Source of the DNA: JAKOVR01 sp031415655
GTDB taxonomy: Bacteria; Actinomycetota; Acidimicrobiia; Acidimicrobiales; Acidimicrobilacustridaceae
NCBI GenBank assembly: GCA_031415655.1
Contig: JANOSD010000025.1
Location: forward strand, 1 to 64,000
Direction of reading: 5' to 3'
DNA: 64,000 bases
Positions 7,799 to 17,292 of the stretch are shown here, piece by piece. Numbering within the stretch: position 1 is the first letter of the stretch; the number at the start of each line of letters is the position of its first letter. The position numbers and the translations under genes were made by a program. Below the pieces are notes generated by a model that was not told where the DNA came from, did no database searches, and saw only the letters and a list, made by a program, of their open reading frames with translations.

Positions 7799-9199
7799 TC
7801 AGCCGACGGAACCTTCCATCTGCAACTCGATCAGCCGCGACCACTCGACGGCATACTCCATCGGAAGCGTGCGGGTGACCGGTTCGATGAACCCATTGAC
7901 GACCATCCCCATTGCCTGCTCCTCGGAAAGCCCACGGCTCATAAGGTAGAAGAGTTGTTCGTCGGCCACCTTCGACACCGTTGCTTCGTGCCCGATGATC
8001 GCGTCCTTGGCGCCAACCTCCATGTAGGGGAACGTGTCGGAGACGCTGTCTTCGTCGAGAATGAGGGCGTCGCACTGCACATGGCTCTTACACCCGTAGG
8101 CGTCGTCCTCCACGCGAATCAGACCGCGGTAACTTGTGCGCCCCCCGTCCTTCGAGATCGACTTCGAGACAATCTTCGAGGTGGTCTCGGGTGCCGCGTG
8201 CACCATTTTCGATCCGGTGTCCTGATGCTGGCCAGCACCGGCGTAGGCAACCGAAAGCACTTCACCGGATGCCTTTGGACCAACCAACCAAACGGCTGGA
8301 TACTTCATCGTGAGCCTCGAACCTATGTTTCCATCGATCCACTCCATATGGCCTTCCGCTTCCACACGAGCTCGCTTGGTGACCAGGTTGAATACGTTGT
8401 TCGACCAGTTTTGGATGGTGGTGTAGGTGACCCGGGCACTCGGCTTCACCACGATCTCCACCACGGCGGAATGCAGGGAGTCCGAGGTGTAGACCGGCGC
8501 TGAGCAACCTTCGATGTAGTGCACCGAACTGCCCTCGTCGGCGATGATTAGGGTTCGCTCGAACTGACCCATGTTCTCCGCGTTAATGCGGAAGTACGCC
8601 TGCAGGGGCATGTCTACGTGCACGTCCGGAGGAACGTAGATGAACGAACCACCGCTCCAAACCGAAGTGTTGAGCGCGGAGAACTTGTTGTCGTTCTTGG
8701 GGATCACCTTGCCGAAGTACTGCTTCACGAGTTCGGGGTATTCCCGCAATGCCGTATCCATGTCACAAAAGATCACACCCTGCTGCTCGAGATCTTCGCG
8801 GTTGCGGTGGAAAACGACCTCGGATTCGTATTGCGCCGTGACGCCGGCGAGGTACTTACGTTCTGCTTCGGGGATGCCGAGCTTCTCGTAGGTGTCCTTG
8901 ATTGCGTCGGGCAGATCATCCCAATCGTTCACCTGGTGATCAGTCGGCTTGATGTAATAGAAAATGTCGTCGAAGAAGATCTCCGACATGTCGCCGCCCC
9001 AGCTCGGCATCGGCCGCTTCAGGAAGTGCTGATAGGACTTGAGCCGCTCATCGAGCATCCACTTCGGCTCACCCTTCATCCAGGACATCTCCCGGATGAT
9101 GTCGGTATCTAGCCCCTTCTTGGGCTTGAACACGTAGTCCTCTTCATCGCTCCAGCCGAGCTTGTAGCGGCTGAGATCGAGCTCATCGGAAATCGTCAT
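7799..9199 (-). CDS. sufB: SufB, Fe-S scaffold subunit
   Basis: 466 aa, the usual SufB length. The N-terminus (MTISDELDLSRYKLGWSDEEDYVF) and core segments NTSVWSGGSFIYVP, IEGCSAPVY and GHEATVSKVADEQLFYLMSRGLSEEQAM are typical of actinobacterial SufB. The E. coli catalytic Cys position is Leu here (QLFYLM), as I recall for actinobacterial SufB; other cysteines (EGCSAP, GCKSHVQC) are present. GGAGG lies six bases before the ATG at 9197-9199. It heads the minus-strand cluster and is divergent from the GGDEF-EAL gene. sufS, sufU and a Rrf2/SufR-type regulator are not in this window. Confidence 0.97.
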   Translation of the reverse strand: MTISDELDLSRYKLGWSDEEDYVFKPKKGLDTDIIREMSWMKGEPKWMLDERLKSYQHFLKRPMPSWGGDMSEIFFDDIFYYIKPTDHQVNDWDDLPDAIKDTYEKLGIPEAERKYLAGVTAQYESEVVFHRNREDLEQQGVIFCDMDTALREYPELVKQYFGKVIPKNDNKFSALNTSVWSGGSFIYVPPDVHVDMPLQAYFRINAENMGQFERTLIIADEGSSVHYIEGCSAPVYTSDSLHSAVVEIVVKPSARVTYTTIQNWSNNVFNLVTKRARVEAEGHMEWIDGNIGSRLTMKYPAVWLVGPKASGEVLSVAYAGAGQHQDTGSKMVHAAPETTSKIVSKSISKDGGRTSYRGLIRVEDDAYGCKSHVQCDALILDEDSVSDTFPYMEVGAKDAIIGHEATVSKVADEQLFYLMSRGLSEEQAMGMVVNGFIEPVTRTLPMEYAVEWSRLIELQMEGSVG

Positions 9200-9220
9200 G
9201 GAAGCCTCCGGAGGTGGGCG

Positions 9221-9237
9221 GGAATTTCTCCTACCGC
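9221..9237 (+). promoter_or_regulatory. Putative suf operator, copy before sufB
   Basis: GGAATTTCTCCTA at 9221-9233 is identical to the element before sufD but in opposite orientation relative to its gene. It sits 22-34 bp before the sufB start, just downstream of TTACTAT on the minus strand, which could be a -10 box. That placement suits a repressor site. Confidence 0.5.
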
Positions 9238-9393
9238 CATAGTAACAATCAACGTCCCCGGATGCGACCACCGGGCCCACGGGTTCTCCGGGTGCTCCCG
9301 TTGGGCGCACATGGGCCTCCCGACGGCGAACCCACGCGGTCATGGGATGCTCGCTACACTGCATGGCCCCGGGGGGACCGGGTTCTCCACACC

Positions 9394-12300
9394 ATGGCCG
9401 ATGACGAACTACGGGCGGATACGGAAAGGGCGACCACAATACCCGTGACCGACGCGCCCCCAAACGATGACTTCCGCCACCTTGCCGAACATGCGCCGGT
9501 CGGGATGCTGCGTGCCGACCGCGTCGGCAACATCATCTACGTAAATCCACGATGGCGCGAGATTACGGATTGCCATTTCCCGCTCCCGATCGCCCTCGAT
9601 GCCCTCACTCACCTACTGCATCCTCCCGACCGGGATGCGATGTTGGACGGCTACGTCGGTGCCGTCCGGGCGCGCACCGATATCGAGATGGAGGTGCGAA
9701 TCGTTCGCCCGAGCGGCGAGCTGCGATTCGTGATTGTGCACGGCGCACCAGTGCACAACCCTGCGGGCCAATTCGACGGCTTCGTAGGCACCATGCACGA
9801 TGTCACCGAACTTCGCGAGGTGGAGGCTCAGCGCGCCGCCGAGCAACAGCGCTACACCTCGTTGCTCACCCAGGCCGCCGTCGGACAGACCGTGTGCTCA
9901 TTGGAGGGAGATCTGCTCACGGTCAACCAGGCGTGGGCCGACCTGCTCGGGTACACGACGACCGACGAGCCCACCGGCGTGCACGCAGCTACGCACGTGC
10001 ACCCCGACGATTGGGCCACACTGTCCGCCCGCATCGACGAACTCCTGAGCGGTTCGCTTCACTATTTCGAACAGGAACGACGCCTCATCCGTAAGGACGG
10101 ATCGCAAGTTTGGGTGTCGAGCAGCATCACGGTAGAACGCGATGCCGCAGGGATTCCGCTGCACTTCCACTCGATCGTGGTGGACATTGATGAACGAAAA
10201 CGGGCCGAGTTGGCCCTTCGCGATAGTGAACTTCAGTACCGGGCGGTGGTCGAGTCGATGCACGACGGGCTCATCGTGCATGACCTCACTGGCGTCCTCT
10301 CTGCCAATGCCAGTGCTGCGCGCATCATGGGCGTCGACGCCGGACGCGTGCTCGACGGCGCGCACCTCCTCGAATTGGAGGTGGTCGATACCCATGGCAT
10401 ACCCGTCCCACTCGACGAACGGCCCTCCATTCGGGCGCTTCGCGATGGCCGAGCGGCGCACGCGGTGATCCTAGGAATGTGGGGTTTCGATGGTCGGCTT
10501 CGCTGGTGCCTCACCAACGCCGTACCCCTCTTCCATGCCACCACTGACTCCACCCCCTACGCAGTGGCGTTGATGTTCGCCGACATCACCGAACGCAAAA
10601 ATGTCGAGGACGCGCTTCGAGCCAGCGAGGAGCGATTCCGCACGCTCACCGAGTCGATCCCGGTGGGCATCTATCGCGCCGATTCGCAGGGAAACGTCCT
10701 GTACGTCAACCCCCGGTGGTATGAGATCAGTGATGCCTCGCCCAGCGATATCGCTGAGGTGAGCGAGATGCGTCGAGTCCACCCCGACGACGTGGACCGA
10801 GTTCGGGAGGAGATGTACTCGTTACTCCCCCACAACAAGCCGTATCACGGCCAGTACCGACTCATCCGAGCCAACGGAGATCTCGCCTGGGTGGTCTCGC
10901 GAGCAGCGGCCGTCGTCGATCCCGACAGCGGCGAGATCACGGGCTACGTCGGATCGCTCGAAGACATCACCCCGTTGGTCACGGCACAGGAGGAATCGCA
11001 CCGCCTGGCACAGATCATCGAGAACACCAGTGACTTCGTAGGTATCGCCGACCAACGCACCGATCGGATGTCGTATCTGAATCGAGCCGCTCGGGAACAA
11101 TTCGGTCTGGTGGGCTCCGACCTCTCTCAGGTAAGCGATCTCGACCTCTTCAGCGCGGAATCAGCGGAACTGTTCCGGAGCGAAATTGAGCCAGCACTCC
11201 ATCGAGGGGAGAACTGGAGCGGCGAGCTCACGATGGTGTCGGCGGACGGTGAGGTGTTCCACGTGTGGCAGACCATGACGGCCGAGATCGACGAACACGG
11301 AGCCATTCACCGGATCTCGGGCGTGGGACGTGACGTCACCGAGCAACGCCGCCAACAAGCAGACCTTGCCTTCCGAGCGACCCACGACGATCTCACCCGA
11401 CTGCCAAATCGAACCCTCCTCCTCGAGCGGCTCGACGTCGCACTTGCGGAAACCTCGTCCTCCGACGATCAAGTTGCTCTTCTCTTCGTGGATCTCGATC
11501 GCTTCAAGCAGGTGAACGACACCCTCGGCCACACCGCTGGCGACCAGTTGCTGATCGAGGCCGCCGCTCGGATCACGTCGGTGCTGCGCCCCAATGACCT
11601 CGTCGCCCGCCTCGGCGGGGATGAGTTCGTCATTCTGTGTGCGGGCATACCTGACGAGCAGCAAGCCATCGCCGCTGCCCATCGAATCTCTGCGACGATC
11701 GAACGACAGCCATTCATCCTTGGTGGTGTCGACGTTTCGGTCACCGCGAGCATCGGTATCGCATTGTCCTCAGGCAGCGTGGCCGGCCACGAGGTCGCCC
11801 ACGCCGAGGCGATCCTGCGTGATGCCGACGCCGCCATGTACCGCGCCAAAGACCTCGGACGAGCCCGGCTCGAGGTCTTCGACGAGAACATGCGCCGACG
11901 TTCCGCCCAGCGGCTCACCCTCACCGATCAACTCACTGTAGGGATCGAGACGGGGGCTATCGAAGTGCACTACCAGCCATGCGTCGACCTCAAAACCGGT
12001 CGGGTGACCAGCGTCGAAGCCTTGGCTCGTTGGCGACACCCCGATCGAGGGATTCTTGCACCGGCGGAGTTCATCCAGTTGGCAGAAGAAACCGGACTTA
12101 TCGTTGGGCTCGGCCTCATGGTGCTCTCGCAGGCCTGTGTGCAAGCCCACGAATGGGAACTTGAGTTTGGCTCGGCCATGCCCCAAGTACACGTGAACTT
12201 GTCGGCTCGCCAACTCACCGCCAGCAATCTCCCCGACCTCGTGAGCGGCGTTCTCGACGACACCGGTCTCACACCGGACCGACTCTGCCTCGAGATCACC

Positions 12301-12687
12301 GAAAGCGTTCTCATGGACGATGCGGAGACGGTTCTTGAGACGCTGGCTCGCCTCAAACGCATCGGCGTAACGCTCGCCATCGACGACTTCGGCACGGGAT
12401 ACTCCTCGTTATCGTACCTACGCCGGTTCCCCGTCGACATCTTGAAGATCGACCATTCCTTTGTCGACGTACTCGGGCCCGATCCAGAGGACTCCACCAT
12501 CGTGGAGGCGATCCTGGCCTTGGCCCACACGCTCGATCTTCGTGCTATCGCCGAGGGCGTTGAGACGGAGGACCAGGTGCTCCGTCTCCGCAAACTGGGA
12601 TGCGGTGGCGCTCAGGGCTACTACTTCGCTCGACCGGCTCCTGCCGACGCGCTCTCGTCGCTCATTGCCAGCGGCTTCGTGCTCTGA
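9394..12687 (+). CDS. Multi-PAS GGDEF-EAL cyclic-di-GMP protein
   Basis: 1097 aa, cytosolic, no membrane segment. Five PAS/PAC sensor units fill residues ~20-660 (each begins like FRHLAEHAPVGMLRADRVG or FRTLTESIPVGIYRADSQG). A GGDEF domain follows with intact RLGGDEFVI near residue 740, so diguanylate cyclase activity is possible. The EAL phosphodiesterase domain keeps its catalytic set: EALARW near 875, NLSARQL, LEITES, DDFGTGYSS, LKIDHSF, EGVE and QGYYFARP. Both activities may therefore be present. The ATG at 9394 is preferred over an in-frame ATG at 9214 because the extra 60 residues are low quality and cover the sufB promoter. The 3' end overlaps the convergent ABC gene by 67 bp. Confidence 0.93.
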   Translation: MADDELRADTERATTIPVTDAPPNDDFRHLAEHAPVGMLRADRVGNIIYVNPRWREITDCHFPLPIALDALTHLLHPPDRDAMLDGYVGAVRARTDIEMEVRIVRPSGELRFVIVHGAPVHNPAGQFDGFVGTMHDVTELREVEAQRAAEQQRYTSLLTQAAVGQTVCSLEGDLLTVNQAWADLLGYTTTDEPTGVHAATHVHPDDWATLSARIDELLSGSLHYFEQERRLIRKDGSQVWVSSSITVERDAAGIPLHFHSIVVDIDERKRAELALRDSELQYRAVVESMHDGLIVHDLTGVLSANASAARIMGVDAGRVLDGAHLLELEVVDTHGIPVPLDERPSIRALRDGRAAHAVILGMWGFDGRLRWCLTNAVPLFHATTDSTPYAVALMFADITERKNVEDALRASEERFRTLTESIPVGIYRADSQGNVLYVNPRWYEISDASPSDIAEVSEMRRVHPDDVDRVREEMYSLLPHNKPYHGQYRLIRANGDLAWVVSRAAAVVDPDSGEITGYVGSLEDITPLVTAQEESHRLAQIIENTSDFVGIADQRTDRMSYLNRAAREQFGLVGSDLSQVSDLDLFSAESAELFRSEIEPALHRGENWSGELTMVSADGEVFHVWQTMTAEIDEHGAIHRISGVGRDVTEQRRQQADLAFRATHDDLTRLPNRTLLLERLDVALAETSSSDDQVALLFVDLDRFKQVNDTLGHTAGDQLLIEAAARITSVLRPNDLVARLGGDEFVILCAGIPDEQQAIAAAHRISATIERQPFILGGVDVSVTASIGIALSSGSVAGHEVAHAEAILRDADAAMYRAKDLGRARLEVFDENMRRRSAQRLTLTDQLTVGIETGAIEVHYQPCVDLKTGRVTSVEALARWRHPDRGILAPAEFIQLAEETGLIVGLGLMVLSQACVQAHEWELEFGSAMPQVHVNLSARQLTASNLPDLVSGVLDDTGLTPDRLCLEITESVLMDDAETVLETLARLKRIGVTLAIDDFGTGYSSLSYLRRFPVDILKIDHSFVDVLGPDPEDSTIVEAILALAHTLDLRAIAEGVETEDQVLRLRKLGCGGAQGYYFARPAPADALSSLIASGFVL

Positions 12688-14486
12688 CCGTCGACGGCCT
12701 TCCGAGTCGGGACGCCGGCCCCACCGGACCACGTAGAAAAAAGCGCAGCGTATCGACCACCCTCCGCCACCAAATCGGTGTGGGAGCCGAGTTCGGCCAA
12801 CTCGCCATCGGCGACCACCCCCACGCGGTCCGCCCGCTCGGAGGTGCTGAGTCGGTGAGCAATCACGACCACAGTGCGACCCTCCATGAGGTGCGTCAAA
12901 GCAGCCTCCACCGCCTGCTCCGTCCCGGGATCAAGCGACGATGTGGCTTCATCGAGCACCAGCACGGCCGGGTCAACCAGGGCGGCCCTCGCCAGCGAGA
13001 CCAGTTGCCGCTCGCCTGCCGATAAACGCGCTCCGCGATCACGAACCGGGGTATCGAGACCTTCGGGCAACGCAGAGAAGCGGTCGTAGGCACCGACAGA
13101 ACGAAGCGCATCATCCACGTCACGGTCGGAGGCGACGGACCGTGCAATGCGGACGTTGTCTCGAATCGATCCGGCGAACAGGAAACCCTCCTGGGGAATA
13201 ACCACGATCCTCTCTCGCAATGACGCGGCAGTGGCATCCTGTAGGTCGACGCCACCGAACGACACAGAACCCTGTGTGGGATCGTAGAACCGGGCCATGA
13301 GCTTGGCGAGCGTGGACTTCCCGGCGCCGGTGGGCCCGACCAAGGCGAGCTTCTCGCCCGGAGGCACTTCGATACTCACGTTGCGCAGCACCGCCGGCCC
13401 ATCGGCGTAGGCAAACGAAACCCCGTTGACCACGAGCATGCCGGAGATAGGAAGGTCGACCGCTCCCGGTCGATGGCCCACATCAGGCGGGGTATCGAGC
13501 AGCTCAAACAACTTGCGCAATCCAGCACCGGCCGACTGCACGGTGTTAAAGAGCTGGCTGAGTTGCTGCACCGGCTCGAACAAGTTGTTGAGAGCCAACA
13601 GAAAGAAGGTGACGTCGCCCAGCGACACCGTGCCCTGCACCACGAGCCAGCCACCCGCGCCCACCGCGACCGCGGTGGTGCCGAAGCCGGCGAGCTCAAT
13701 AACCGGCAAGTACCAGGCCTGCACCCAAACGGATTTCATGTGCGCATCGAGGAGATCTCGGCTCTGCCCGTGGAAACGCGCAAGCTGGTCGTCTTCGCGA
13801 GCGAACGCCTGAATGACCCGAACCCCGGCAATCCCCTCCTGCAACCTCGACAGCGTGGCACCGATGTGATCGCGTACACCGAGGTACGCGGCATTGGCGT
13901 CGCGCTGGAACTTCACGCTGGCCAGCACCACAAACGGCAACGCAATGAGGCAAAGAAGCAAGAGCTGCCACGACACGAACGCAAGCGACACCATGGTGAA
14001 CACCAACAGCAAGATGTTCATCAGCAACTGAACGAGCCCGAACTGCACCAACTCGGCCATCGAGTCGACATCAGACGTCATCCGCGAGACGAGCACACCG
14101 GCCTTGGATCGGTCGAAGAAGCTCATCGACATGTCGGTGAGGTGGTGAAACACTCGGGTGCGCAGGTCGCGCAGGAGACCTTCCCCTGCTCGGCTCAGGA
14201 CCAGGATCAGCGAACGCGACACGGCATAACCCACGACCATCGCCACCAATACCCCACCTACAGCGATGTAGAGCGCCGAGCGGTTCCTTTGGCCGATACC
14301 AGAATCGATCCCGTAACGCACCAGGTAGAGGGGGGCCAGAATGGACGAGGTCCAGACCACGACCAGCACCAGCGCGATCGTGACGTCACGCCGGTAGGGA
14401 ACAAGCATCGGCGCGAGCCGACGGATGAGACGGGTGGCCTCCGTGCGGTTCAGTTTGTCGTTGGGGTCGATGGCCCCTTCCATCAT
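12621..14486 (-). CDS. ABC exporter half-transporter, second subunit
   Basis: 621-aa fusion of a six-helix exporter membrane domain (residues ~20-330) and an ATPase domain: GPTGAGKST (Walker A), signature LSAGERQL with Ala in place of the first Gly, VLVLDEATSSLD (Walker B) and the His-loop IAHRLST. Its ATG shares one base with the stop of the preceding ABC gene (TGATG), the usual sign of a heterodimeric pair. The partner has a consensus LSGGQRQR, so the dimer carries one altered signature. It likely exports lipids, peptides or drugs; substrate unknown. The last ~65 bases overlap the opposite-strand GGDEF-EAL gene. Confidence 0.93.
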   Translation of the reverse strand: MMEGAIDPNDKLNRTEATRLIRRLAPMLVPYRRDVTIALVLVVVWTSSILAPLYLVRYGIDSGIGQRNRSALYIAVGGVLVAMVVGYAVSRSLILVLSRAGEGLLRDLRTRVFHHLTDMSMSFFDRSKAGVLVSRMTSDVDSMAELVQFGLVQLLMNILLLVFTMVSLAFVSWQLLLLCLIALPFVVLASVKFQRDANAAYLGVRDHIGATLSRLQEGIAGVRVIQAFAREDDQLARFHGQSRDLLDAHMKSVWVQAWYLPVIELAGFGTTAVAVGAGGWLVVQGTVSLGDVTFFLLALNNLFEPVQQLSQLFNTVQSAGAGLRKLFELLDTPPDVGHRPGAVDLPISGMLVVNGVSFAYADGPAVLRNVSIEVPPGEKLALVGPTGAGKSTLAKLMARFYDPTQGSVSFGGVDLQDATAASLRERIVVIPQEGFLFAGSIRDNVRIARSVASDRDVDDALRSVGAYDRFSALPEGLDTPVRDRGARLSAGERQLVSLARAALVDPAVLVLDEATSSLDPGTEQAVEAALTHLMEGRTVVVIAHRLSTSERADRVGVVADGELAELGSHTDLVAEGGRYAALFSTWSGGAGVPTRKAVDGQSTKPLAMSDESASAGAGRAK

Positions 14487-16282
14487 CACGACGCCAGCAC
14501 CGCCTCGGAAGCCAGCACGGTTCGGTAACGCTCGTTGGTGGCGAGCAGTTCGTCGTGCGTGCCAATGGCGACGATGTGGCCGTCGTGCAAGAGCGCCACC
14601 TTGTCGGCAAGCGCCACGGTGGCCGGCCGATGGGCAATCACCAAGGTGGTACGGCGGTGCATCACTTCGGCCAACGCATCGCGAATCTCGTGCTCCTTGG
14701 TGGGGTCGACCGCCGACGTGGCATCGTCGAGCACCAACACGCGGGGATCCGCCAGGATGGCGCGGGCGATGGCAATGCGCTGCCGCTGCCCCCCAGACAG
14801 GGCAAACCCGCGCTCCCCTACCGGCGTGGCGTAACCCTGAGGAAGCGCCGCGATGAACTCGTGGGCACCGGCGAGTTTGGCTGCTCGCTCGATCTCGGCT
14901 TCGCACGCGTCGGATCGGGCGAACGCGATGTTGGCGGCAATGGTGTCGGAAAACAGGAAGGTCTCCTCAAACACAATCGAAACCGCCCGACGAAGCTCAC
15001 CCACCCGCAACGAACGAACATCGATTCCGTCAATCTCGATCGAGCCTTCATCCGCGTCATAGAACCGCAAGAGCAGCCGAGCAACCGTGGACTTTCCGCT
15101 ACCGGTCGCTCCCACCAGTGCCACGGATTCCCCCGGCTCGAGCACCAACGAAAGGCCGCGGAGAACGGGCATTGGCGCTTCATTGCCGGCGCCGGCCTCG
15201 GTGCCGATCGTCTCGTAGGCGAACGTGAGATCCCGGAAGGCCACTCGGCCGACCAAGTCCCCTTCGGGCGATCGCTCCGGCAGATCTCGCGGCGAAGGGG
15301 GATCCACGATCTCCGGATCCGTATCAAGGACTTCGAGCACACGTTCCGATGACGCTTTGGCGCGACCAGCCTGGGCGATGATCATCCCCAGCATTCGGAG
15401 CGGCCAGATCATCAAACCGATGAAAATATTGAACGCCACCAGCGATCCCAGGCTCAGCTGACCATCGATCACTTGCGTGCCGCCGTACCCCAGGACGGCC
15501 AACACCCCCAAGCCCGGGAGCAAGTCCATCGCCGGCAGGAAACGCCCTCGTATGCGGGCGGCATTCATGCTGGCGGCGTAGAGTTCGTCCGCTTCGGCGG
15601 CCAGTCGCCCCCGTTGCACGGCCTCCGCTCCGAGACCTTTCACCACCCGAATGCCGCTGACAGACTCTTCGACCACCGTGGCGAGGTCGGCTGATTCCTT
15701 TTGAATCACCAACGAGGCCGGGTGCAGCCGCAGGGCGAAACGTCGTCCGAGATAGTTAAGGAGCGGCAGGGACCCCACCGCGAGCAGGGTGAGCACCGGA
15801 TCGATTTGGACCATCAACGCCACGATCGCCACCACCGTGACGCCGTTCGAGATGGTGAGTGGAACCAGCACCACGAGGTTCTGTATCTGCGCGAGATCGG
15901 CGTTCGAGCGGCTCATGAGGTCGCCGGTGGACGAACGATCTAGGAAACCGGCGTCGAGTCGCAGGATGTGGCCGAACAACCGCCCGCGGAGACTCGACTC
16001 CACGCGCCGACTCACCCGAAAGGCCCAGTATCGCCGGAGGCCGGTGAACGTCGCCGACAATACGGCCGCTACGGCAAGCGCCGACGTCCAACGCGCCAGC
16101 GCCGCCGTGTCCTGCTTGGCGATCCCTTGATCGATCGCCTCCTTGACGAACCGGGGCATCGAGACGCGCGAGAGCGTCCACAACAGACCAACGGCCACGC
16201 CAATCGACACACCGACTCGTTCGGCTCGAAGCTCCTCCCCGATGAGGGACCACCCAGACCGGGGCAATCGCTTAGCTCTCAT
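14486..16282 (-). CDS. ABC exporter half-transporter, first subunit
   Basis: 598 aa: exporter membrane domain (~15-310), then an ATPase domain with GATGSGKST, LSGGQRQR, VLVLDDATSAVD and IAHRPAT. The residue after the Walker B Asp is Asp rather than Glu (LDDATS), the hallmark of a degenerate site in heterodimeric exporters, while the partner has DEATS. The ATG at 16280-16282 overlaps the end of the LLM gene by 11 bp (ATGAGAGCTAA). The 131 codons open upstream are a shadow of that gene. The two subunits should work as one asymmetric exporter. Confidence 0.93.
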   Translation of the reverse strand: MRAKRLPRSGWSLIGEELRAERVGVSIGVAVGLLWTLSRVSMPRFVKEAIDQGIAKQDTAALARWTSALAVAAVLSATFTGLRRYWAFRVSRRVESSLRGRLFGHILRLDAGFLDRSSTGDLMSRSNADLAQIQNLVVLVPLTISNGVTVVAIVALMVQIDPVLTLLAVGSLPLLNYLGRRFALRLHPASLVIQKESADLATVVEESVSGIRVVKGLGAEAVQRGRLAAEADELYAASMNAARIRGRFLPAMDLLPGLGVLAVLGYGGTQVIDGQLSLGSLVAFNIFIGLMIWPLRMLGMIIAQAGRAKASSERVLEVLDTDPEIVDPPSPRDLPERSPEGDLVGRVAFRDLTFAYETIGTEAGAGNEAPMPVLRGLSLVLEPGESVALVGATGSGKSTVARLLLRFYDADEGSIEIDGIDVRSLRVGELRRAVSIVFEETFLFSDTIAANIAFARSDACEAEIERAAKLAGAHEFIAALPQGYATPVGERGFALSGGQRQRIAIARAILADPRVLVLDDATSAVDPTKEHEIRDALAEVMHRRTTLVIAHRPATVALADKVALLHDGHIVAIGTHDELLATNERYRTVLASEAVLAS

Positions 16283-17171
16283 CAAGCAATGCGGGCGCCA
16301 ACGCTCGCCAAACGTCGAGAGGGATCTGATCGCGGTTAGGCAACACCTGAATGCACACGTGGTCGGCCCCGGCGGCGTGGTGCTCGCCAACCTTCTCCGC
16401 GATTTCCGCTTCGCTCCCCCATGCCACGAGGGCATCAACGAGGCGATCACTGCCTCCGTCTTCGGTGTCGGCCTCCGTGAATCCCAGCCGGTGGATGTTG
16501 TTCCGGTAGTTGGGAAGTCCCAAATACATCGACAGATGACGACGGCCCGATGCGCGAGCGACGTGGGCATCTGTGGTGAGGCACACTGCATGCTCGACGG
16601 CGAGGAACGGCTCGGGTCCCAGGATAGCTCGGGCCTCAGCGGTGTGTTCCGGGGTGACGTTGTAGGGGTGGGCACCGGCTGTGGCCGATCCCGCCAAGGC
16701 GAGCATCTTCGGGCCCAGCGCCGCCAGCACCTTCTGCGGTTGATTGGGACCCGGCGTGGCCATGATGGCCACTCGATCCATCGCCGCCAGGTACTCCACC
16801 ATCGTGGTGTACGGCTTTTGGTACTCGGTGCGGAAGAAGCCCTTGACCGCCGGCTCGTGACTCACACCAAGGCCGAGTAGGAATCGCCCCGGAAAGGCCG
16901 CCTCAAGGCTTTGATGGGCGGCGGCCATGGTGTACGCCGGCCGCGCCCAGATCGAAGCAATACCGGTCGCCAGCACCACTCGTTGGGTGACCGCGAGCAG
17001 CGCCGTAGCGGTAACGAAGGGATCACGCACCCCCGCTTCGGGGATCCAGATGGCCCCGTAGCCGAGCTGGTCTACTTCGCGGGCCCACTCCCGTGCTTCG
17101 TCGAACGCCGAAACCGAGAATTGGAACGCCCACACCCCTACCGGGCCGAGATTGCTTCCCCCTGGTTGCAT
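16272..17171 (-). CDS. LLM-class F420-dependent oxidoreductase
   Basis: 299-aa luciferase-like monooxygenase family protein (TIGR03620-like by recall). It has the family TIM-barrel landmarks: GVWAFQFSVSAF at the N-terminus, LGYGAIWIPE, VVLATGIASIW, PGRFLLGLGVSHE and the C-terminal EIAEKVGEHHAAGADHVCIQ. These enzymes usually use coenzyme F420 or FMN on unknown organic substrates. ATG at 17169-17171 chosen; an in-frame start 27 bp upstream is weaker. First gene of a minus-strand operon with the two ABC subunits, which suggests it acts on a compound they export, an inference. Confidence 0.88.
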   Translation of the reverse strand: MQPGGSNLGPVGVWAFQFSVSAFDEAREWAREVDQLGYGAIWIPEAGVRDPFVTATALLAVTQRVVLATGIASIWARPAYTMAAAHQSLEAAFPGRFLLGLGVSHEPAVKGFFRTEYQKPYTTMVEYLAAMDRVAIMATPGPNQPQKVLAALGPKMLALAGSATAGAHPYNVTPEHTAEARAILGPEPFLAVEHAVCLTTDAHVARASGRRHLSMYLGLPNYRNNIHRLGFTEADTEDGGSDRLVDALVAWGSEAEIAEKVGEHHAAGADHVCIQVLPNRDQIPLDVWRALAPALLDES

Positions 17172-17292
17172 CGGGCCACACACTACGGGCTGGCACATGT
17201 GGAGGGCATACCGATTTCGGTCCCACCGAACCTAAATCGCAATTTCCGCCGGTGTGCGGCATCGCCATCGGCACCGGGGTAACCTTCGGGAA

